From: Conidiobolus incongruus B7586
Taxonomy: Eukaryota > Entomophthoromycota > Entomophthoromycetes > Entomophthorales > Conidiobolaceae
NCBI GenBank assembly: GCA_000697335.1
Contig: JNEM01008019.1
Span: 1-30,954, forward strand
Direction: 5' to 3'
DNA length: 30,954 bases
Shown here: positions 24,471 through 30,954 of the stretch, one piece after another
Layout of the letters: each line of letters begins with the position of its first letter
Position numbering within the stretch: the first letter of the stretch is position 1
Position numbers and translations under genes: made by a program
The notes under the pieces: generated by a model
Told to the model about the DNA's origin: nothing
The model's database searches: none
The model's input: the letters and a program-made list of their open reading frames with translations, nothing else

Positions 24471-26484
24471 TTATTTTTTGGACTTTTGGTTCTTTTGGGC
24501 AATGAGATTTTGCTTTTTGGCTTTGAGTTTGTTAACCTAAAAAATTTATTGTTCAGTATTAGCTATATAAAAGCTAGTTAATATTAATTACCTTCTCTTC
24601 TTGTTTAGCAATACCCTTCTTCAAACCTTCATAAGCCTTGCGTCTCTTGTTGTTAAGCATATTGACTTGCATCTCCTTGAGATCGGCTTCTTCTTGTTCT
24701 TTAGCGGCTTGAGCTCTGGTCTTTCTCTTAGCAGCTGTATTGGGGGCAGGTTCATTCTTAGCTTCGGCAACCAATTCTTCTTGATAGGTTTCGGCTTCTT
24801 CTTCAGAGTCATCGGAGGAGTCGTCGGATTCGGATGATTCCTAAAGCATGATAAGTATTATGAAATATGATAAATATGATGGAATTACCTCTTCAACAGG
24901 AACAGTAGGCTTGATGGCAGAGTCAGAAGTGATGGTGCCTTCGAAGGCTTCTTGAGGAACATAGTCACCTTCAGTGTATTTGACGAAGGGAGAAAGATGG
25001 ACGGGGAGTGTCTTGCCAGGGGCATAGAGGTTGTGATCTAACAATTTTCCAGCATTGACACTGTCGTAAACCCATTGAGGTTGGACATAAATTCTGTTTT
25101 CGACGGGGTTAGGAATAATGGGACGATCAGTGACTTGGAAGGTAATGCGAGAATCGTCAGCTTGGTAGGGAGAACCTGCACCAATAGTGTTGTCCCAGCC
25201 AACAACACCACCCAAAGATTGGATGACAAAGAACAATGAGTTACGAGGAACTTCACGAGATAAGAAGAAGTATTGGTTGTCAAATAATTTTTGGAGGGCG
25301 GACTTAGAAGCACCAAGTTGAGCAGCCGAAAGAATGGAGTGAGAGTCATCTTCTCTGTTAACATCTTCTAAAGAGAAGTCCAAGTCATCTTCTTCTTGAT
25401 TAATGGGAGCTTGGTCAACAGCTGAATCGTCGGCTTCTTCTTCGGGGAGGTTGCTCAAGACCTTGTTCAAAGATTTCATCTGTTCTTTGATTTCGGAATT
25501 AGCAGATTGCTCAGACTTACGGGTAGGAGCAGGGGCAGCAATTGGGTGCTTGACATTGAGGTTAAGAGCAACTAAATCAGCATTTCCAGATTCCAATTGT
25601 CTGTTGACCTTGGGGGGATAGGGGAGTTGGACATCAGTGTAGAGTTTGAAGTTGACGAATCTCAATAATTCAATGTAGAATTCAAGGAAGTTGAGCATGA
25701 CGGTGTAGTCAACGTGGGTGGGGACTTTTTGAGAGAATTGGTAGGGAACCAACCAGGTGATGGTTTCACCCTTGATTTCGACTTGGTAGTAAATACCCTT
25801 GATGGACAAGAACACCTTTCTAAGAGAGTTGGTGTACATGACGTAGTGTTGGAATTCACGGCTTAAGAGTTGACATTGCTTAATCACATCAGTACGGACT
25901 CTGTCAGCGGGAGGGATAGTGGCGAATAAAAAGATCAAGTTGAGGCAATCATCTAAATCTCTAAGAGCATCAGTGAATGAGGGATATCTTTCAAGAATAA
26001 TATGATCCAAAGTATAATCGGGTAAGCTATCCTTAAGTGATTTGACCTTAGTCTTATCTCTGACAATATTAGCTCTATGAATACGCTTAGCAATAGCTTT
26101 GGCTTGTCTTAATTTTTTAATCAAAGGATCGTGGCTTAAGTATTGAATATCTTTGGCATAGTAAAAGGTGGTGGATGAAGTACTTCCTTGAGCAGCTTTT
26201 TTACGATTTTTAGGCTCACGTGGGTAAATACCTTTAATGATACACAAACGTCTAAAAAATGAAAATTAGCAAACCGTTTAAGATCCCAATATAATGAATA
26301 ATTAATGAATAATACAGTAACAATAATAAGTATATATTATCATATAGTATAAAATTATGAATAAAATTGAATTAAGAAAATACCTGAAATCTTTCAATTT
26401 TAACTGTAATTTACGAATAGCTTTATTTCTGCTAATGTACATAGCAGCAGCTCCGGATTTTCCCTTTTTTTGAGCGGTACCCAT
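24471..26484 (-). CDS. NOP7: Pescadillo homologue (NOP7/PES1), 4 exons, 592 aa
   Basis: Nucleolar ribosome-assembly factor. With Erb1/BOP1 and Ytm1/WDR12 it forms the PeBoW complex, needed for ITS2-containing pre-rRNA processing and 60S assembly. Exons are 26484-26384, 26251-24889, 24840-24592 and 24536-24471, with introns of 132, 48 and 55 bp in consistent phase. The Pescadillo N-terminal domain starts at once ([35 protein letters not shown]) and covers about the first 290 residues. A BRCT domain spans about 356-452, with GGVVGWD, the conserved Trp427 (QPQWVYDS) and a following LLDHNLYAPGK. The tail (489-592) begins with an acidic ESSESDDSSDD stretch, then charged helix/coiled coil, then a Lys-rich end, as in yeast Nop7 (605 aa) and human PES1 (588 aa). 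It is divergent to IPI3, another 60S-assembly gene, and appears complete. Confidence 0.96.
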
Positions 26485-26927
26485 TTTCTACGTACTTATT
26501 TTTTATTTGATTTGATTACTATTATTTATAATAAATCAAAAATTAATAATTGATAGTTAAAATTTTATTTTAGATAACAATTATTTGAAATTCGGAGCCA
26601 TTTTTGATTTTTAGATTAATTTTTTGAAAGATCGAGTTTATGGGATTATAGTCAATTTTAATATTTTGGAGATTATAAAGTTAAATTAATAGTATGTTGT
26701 AATCTCACAAGGTGAATAGAAATATATATCAAAGTAATAGACAATTTAAATGATTAATATGCTTATCAATCATTATATACCATCTTAATTAATTTTCGTA
26801 CCTTAGATTTTACTCTTGGATACTTTGGTCCCATAATTAATTTTCACATTATAACAGATTAAATTAAATCTGATCAAGTGATTCTTTAAATAAGTATGTA
26901 TCTAAATTACAAAACACATACAACAGA
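26485..26927. promoter_or_regulatory. Shared 443-bp intergenic region between divergent NOP7 and IPI3
   Basis: Both start codons face away from this segment, so it must hold both promoters. It is AT-rich, with a long T tract just upstream of NOP7 and AAAATTTTATTTT near 26560, which only loosely resembles the yeast RRPE element of ribosome-biogenesis genes. No PAC-like GCGATGAG was seen. That it is bidirectional is inferred from layout, not from a recognised motif. Confidence 0.6.
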
Positions 26928-28297
26928 ATGGCGTATGAATCAATACCAACTCAAAAGTTACTAATCACAAGCAATCAAGCAATAAACGCCATTCTTTACG
27001 ACCCATATACAAAACAAACTATCAACGAATTTGACAGCAATCTAATTAATTCAGCATGTGCTGAAGTATTACCATCCACTCAAGCATTTCTCAAATTGGA
27101 AGGATTTTTCAGCTTGAGAAAGGATACTAATATTTTGAGTTATTACCAGTGGGATAAGGTATTAATTTATACACTATTCATTTGAATATAAGGCTAATTA
27201 GAGCTTTTAGAAATTTCCTACTAGTAAATTTTCAGTTAGTGAAGAGTTGGAATCAATTGCGATTTCTCCTAATAGTCAATACTTTGTCGGAGGCGGTAAA
27301 AGTGGGCAATTGTATATTTGGCAGGTAATTTTATACAATTCAATATAACCTTTATAGTACATTGATGTGATATTATTAGATTACTTCAGGTAGACTCATC
27401 AATCAAATTCCAAGTCATAAAAAAGCGATTACTGCTATGAAATTTAGTGTGGATGGCAAATGGTTAGTTACGGGGTCTTCAGACACTTCTATCAAATTAT
27501 ACCAATTTGATCAACTTATCATCAGTGAACCACATCACAGACCCGTGTACTCTTTACTCCATCACAAGTTATCAATTACCAGTTTGCATATTGGATCTGG
27601 AAATATTCATCACTCTAAACTTTACTCTACCTCCTTGGACAATAAGCTACAGATCCACCAACTTAACAATGGTGCATTGCTTGTTAGTATTCAATTACCC
27701 AATATGATCAATTCTCTATTTGTTGATGTGTTGGAACGCTATGCAATCTGTGCACTTGAAGATTGTCAAATTGCTATCATTGATCTCAAGTTGAACTTCC
27801 AACAGTCTCTCTTAATTGGCCATAGTCATCCAGTCACTTGCGTCTGTATGAGCGTTGATGGCACTCGATTGTTCAGTGCCGACAAAGGTGGATTTTTAAT
27901 TGAATGGGATTTGATCACCAGAAAGCTCAAATCATCTGTACAATTATTCAAGAATCAACCCATTAGTAATATGATTCAACTCGAAGGCTTATACAACTCG
28001 GACTTTACACCTCCCTCCTTCCACAAAACCATCGCAACCGATGTCTTTGTCCCATTCTTCTCAGATCAAACCCTTTGCAAAGATACCAACTTATTACCAT
28101 CTGATAGTTTGTTGCGTTTACTTAATCAAAAATATCAGTTTAATAAATCAACTCATCTCCAAACTGAATCCAACACCCATTCTGATTTGCAGAGGGCTAA
28201 GCTCGAATCGAAATTGGAGGAATTGAATACAGATTTGGATAAGCTAACAGAGAGATATTTAGAAGCTAAGGTCAAATTAAATACTTGGAATCAATAA
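26928..28297 (+). CDS. IPI3: IPI3/WDR18-type WD40 protein, 3 exons, 420 aa
   Basis: Subunit of the Rix1 (PELP1-TEX10-WDR18) complex, which works with the AAA ATPase Rea1/Mdn1 on pre-60S particles; in yeast it is also linked to pre-replicative complexes. Exons are 26928-27158, 27211-27324 and 27380-28297, introns 52 and 55 bp, both phase 0. WD-type repeats are visible at ESIAISPNSQYFVGGGKSGQLYIW (about 91-114), SHKKAITAMKFSVDGKWLVTGSSDTSIKLY (about 128-155) and GHSHPVTCVCMSVDGTRLF...LIEWD (about 262-292), with weaker blades between. The C-terminus (about 386-418) is a charged heptad-like helix, KLESKLEELNTDLDKL, a typical Ipi3 feature. Length is near human WDR18 (432 aa) and shorter than yeast Ipi3 (555 aa). 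An earlier TAG acceptor at 27198-27200 would lead to a stop, which fixes the second exon at 27211. I assign the family from the blade pattern plus coiled-coil tail; another WD40 protein is possible but less likely. Confidence 0.85.
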
Positions 28298-29076
28298 CTA
28301 TAGAAAATATTAAAATTTAGATGATATGAATTTAAATATATAAATGCTGAAAATCTATTGAATATATATATTATTTTATCTTTTTTATAATAATTTAATT
28401 CTATATTTGTATCACATTTATTATATAAATTTAGTAATATAAACATTAAAATAATGAACTCACACTAAATTTTACCATACAATAATTTTTCTATTTTGAT
28501 ATAAAATGATACATCAATAAACATGTATTTTAAAAATATAATGGAACTATTAATTGTTAAATTTATTGCCAAAACATTCAATATATTTATAGATTGTTGA
28601 AAATGATATAATAATAAACAGGATTAAAAATACTTGGTTTATTTTTATAATATTATAGAAATACAATATAATAAAGAATATTTGGATTATTTTACTATAA
28701 AAGCTGAATAATATATTAATTGAAGTATGTGAAAATTGATAACCTATTATTTGATAAATAATATGATACCTTAACAACAGTCAAAAGTAAAAAATTCCTA
28801 TCATTCTTTTGAATCATTAATATCTGATGTAATAAATTTTGAATAAATGAAAGTTATCCAATGAAATGTGACAAATTAACAGGCTAATCAAAATTGAGTT
28901 TCATATTCATTGACGTTTTCAAATTGATAGTATTTAAGAGTATGGAATTTGAGTGTTATCTTATCAAATTTCTCTCTCATTCACCAAGTCTGATAACCAT
29001 CAGATCAACAAAAATAAAACATAAAAAATTAGCTATTATTATATATTGACTAGTTAAACAGTAATTAAACATTATC
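28298..29076. other. Intergenic region and PFK promoter side
   Basis: 779 bp between the IPI3 stop and the PFK start. A 75-codon minus-strand frame at 28550-28777 encodes mostly I, F, Y, N and S in very AT-rich DNA and looks like chance. The last 150 bp before 29077 are somewhat less AT-rich, with a CT-rich piece near 28970, consistent with a 5' leader. Confidence 0.5.
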
Positions 29077-30954
29077 ATGTCAGTGAAAAATATTTCCCAC
29101 CAGGAAATAGTGGTACCTCAGGGTGTCAACCCTTTGCAGGTTATAGAATTTTATCACCAGTTAGGTTTCTTGACCATTCCTCACCCTTTTCCCCAGCAGA
29201 ACTTGGCTAACTTGATGCAAGATAGTCCCAAAGTTGATACGTGGTTGACATTGGCACCTACCGATAATAGGAATCAGGACTGGTTGATTCGAATCACTTC
29301 TGGAGAGGGTGAAGCCAAACACACTAATAATGTGTCAAAACTACATTATTCTGTAACCAATATTAAGGTATATACACATACATATGAACTGTTCTATATC
29401 AAATAATAACATTTGATATTGAAATCACAAATATTTAGAAAATAGTCAATGCATTAACGAACCTCGGGATTCATCATGAAATTAAGGAGAATACGGTTGA
29501 AACCGTGGATCCAACCGGTCAAATACTCGTGTTTTCGGAATTAGCACACCCTTTCTCTACAAAAATCAAAGAACCTTTGGATTTGGACCCCGATTCGTCT
29601 GCTGATACCTCATCCCTAAATCTTGGCGCTCATCGTAGTTCTGGTCGTAAAAAGAAGATTGCTGTATTGACCAGTGGTGGCGATAGTCAGGGTATGAATT
29701 GTGCGGTCAGAGCTATTGCTAGAGCTGCTATTGCTAAGGGATGTGAGGCTTATGCTGTGTGGGAAGGGTATCAAGGTAAATCATGATGTATCCTATGTAT
29801 TCCTATTTTTAATTTATAAAATTAGGTTTGGTTGATGGTGGTAACAAGATTGTTAAGCTCTCCTGGGGTGAAGTACGTCGCTACATTTCAGTATCTGGTA
29901 CTATCATTGGATCGGCACGCTGTAAAGCATTCAGAACCTTGGAAGGGCGTTTGAAAGCTGCTGAAAATCTTGTGATCAATGGTATTGATGCTTTAGTGGT
30001 CATTGGTGGTGACGGTAGTTTGACTGGTGCTGATCTTTTCCGATCTGAATGGCCTACTCTTTTATCTACTTTGATCGAACAAAACAGAATTACACAAGAG
30101 CAGGCAGATACTTATAAACATTTGAATATTGTGGGATTAGTGGGTTCTATCGATAACGATATGGCATGTACGGATTTAACTATTGGTGCCGTATCCTCCC
30201 TTCATCGTATCTGTGAATCTGTTGATAATATTATCAGTACTGCTTTAAGTCACCAACGTGCTTTCGTTATTGAGGTAATGGGAAGACATTGTGGCTGGCT
30301 TGCTCTGATGGCAGCCATCTGTTGTGGTGCAGACTGGGTATTCATTCCTGAAAAGCCTCCCAAGCATGGAGAATGGCAAAAACAGATGTGTGCAATTGTT
30401 AAACACCATAGAGACATGGGTAGAAGATGCTCTATTATCATTGTGTGTGAAGGTGCTATTGATGATCAACTTCAACCTATCAAAATGGAAGATGTCACAC
30501 AAGCCCTGAATGAATATCTTCAAATGGATAGCAGAACAACTTCTCTTGGTCACGTTCAACGAGGAGGTAATCCAAGCGCCATGGATCGTATTGTTGGTGG
30601 AGTCCAAGGTATTCTTGCCGTCCAACAAGTCCTCGAAGCAACACCCGAAACTCCCTCTCCAATGATTGGTATTGTTGAAAACCACATGACATCCATCTCA
30701 CTCATGGATGCCGTCGCCAAAACCAAAAAAGTAGCTCAATATGTTGAACAAAAAAATTTTAAGGCTGCCTTCGAGCTGAGAGATCCCGAGTTTATTGATA
30801 TGTGGCAAGCTTACAAGAGTTGTGCTTATGTATTACCAGAACTTCGCAAACCAATTAAAAAGGCACTTCGTATTGGTATTGTGAATATTGGTGCACCTGC
30901 TGCTGGTATGAATGCTGTGACAAAGACAGTTGTTCGATTGAGTATGAACAATGG
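29077..30954 (+). CDS. PFK: ATP-dependent 6-phosphofructokinase, fungal type, 3' end beyond the window
   Basis: Phosphorylates fructose-6-phosphate to fructose-1,6-bisphosphate, the committed step of glycolysis, in the cytosol. Exons are 29077-29367, 29439-29775 and 29826 to the window end (introns 71 and 50 bp), giving 585 complete codons. Residues about 1-145 form the extra N-terminal glyoxalase-like domain found in fungal PFK subunits (start [13 protein letters not shown]), followed by a linker with RKKK. The catalytic half begins near 170: [10 protein letters not shown] (GGD 177-179), [10 protein letters not shown] (GGDGS 270-274), GSIDND (316-321, catalytic Asp319) followed by TDLTIG, then MGRHCGWLA and LGHVQRGG. 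The regulatory half is just starting ([16 protein letters not shown]) when the window ends, so roughly 40% of the usual near-950-aa chain is missing. All catalytic residues visible are intact. I cannot tell an alpha from a beta subunit, or whether the enzyme is a homo-oligomer. Confidence 0.95.

Noticed and set aside
27198-27210. Alternative acceptor for IPI3 exon 2 at the first TAG
   Set aside because: Using it gives an immediate in-frame stop, whereas the next TAG at 27208-27210 continues the WD40 frame.
28550-28777. 75-codon minus-strand frame between IPI3 and PFK
   Set aside because: Poly-I/F/Y product in AT-rich spacer, overlapping the likely 3' and 5' flanks of the neighbouring genes.

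Overview
The window reads as a stretch of nuclear chromosome from an AT-rich, early-diverging fungus. Evidence seen: every gene is split by short GT-AG introns (mostly 48-71 bp, donors GTAATT/GTAAGT/GTATGT, acceptors ending in TAG or CAG); coding DNA is much richer in G+C than the surrounding DNA, which is extremely A+T rich and full of AT, ATT and poly-A/T runs; and several proteins are of fungal type (a Kin1-like kinase with the CGSLYFAAPELL activation segment, a two-domain 6-phosphofructokinase with an extra N-terminal domain, an HSF-type regulator). An RBM48 gene, rare in the well-studied Dikarya, points (inference) to Mucoromycota, Glomeromycotina, Zoopagomycota or a chytrid-like lineage. 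I cannot name the species.

Layout: 1-3.0 kb holds a possible small minus-strand gene fragment (932-1161) and an intron-rich RBM48-like gene (1592-2498, +; eight exons, two of only 13 and 10 nt), which is too finely split to appear as a long open frame. A degenerate tRNA-Gln-like sequence lies at 3955-4026. From about 4.0 to 12.2 kb I see no supportable gene, only AT-rich DNA with microsatellites. 12.9-13.9 kb carries an HSF-type DNA-binding protein (+), with an 18-bp palindrome about 310 bp upstream of its start. 13.9-19.3 kb is again empty. 19.3-22.2 kb is a complete KIN1/MARK-family kinase (-, 5 exons, 887 aa). After 2.3 kb of AT-rich spacer comes pescadillo/NOP7 (-, 24471-26484, 4 exons, 592 aa), divergent across 443 bp from IPI3/WDR18 (+, 26928-28297, 3 exons, 420 aa). 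The window ends inside a 6-phosphofructokinase gene (+, from 29077).

How the genes relate: NOP7 and IPI3 both act in maturation of the large ribosomal subunit, in the PeBoW and Rix1 complexes, and share one intergenic region, so co-regulation is plausible. KIN1 (polarity and cell wall), the HSF-type regulator, PFK (glycolysis) and RBM48 (minor-intron splicing) are otherwise unrelated housekeeping or regulatory genes. I found no transposon with recognisable coding capacity, no CRISPR array and no viral element. The observations most worth following are the RBM48 gene with its microexons and what it implies for a minor spliceosome, and the shared NOP7-IPI3 promoter region.
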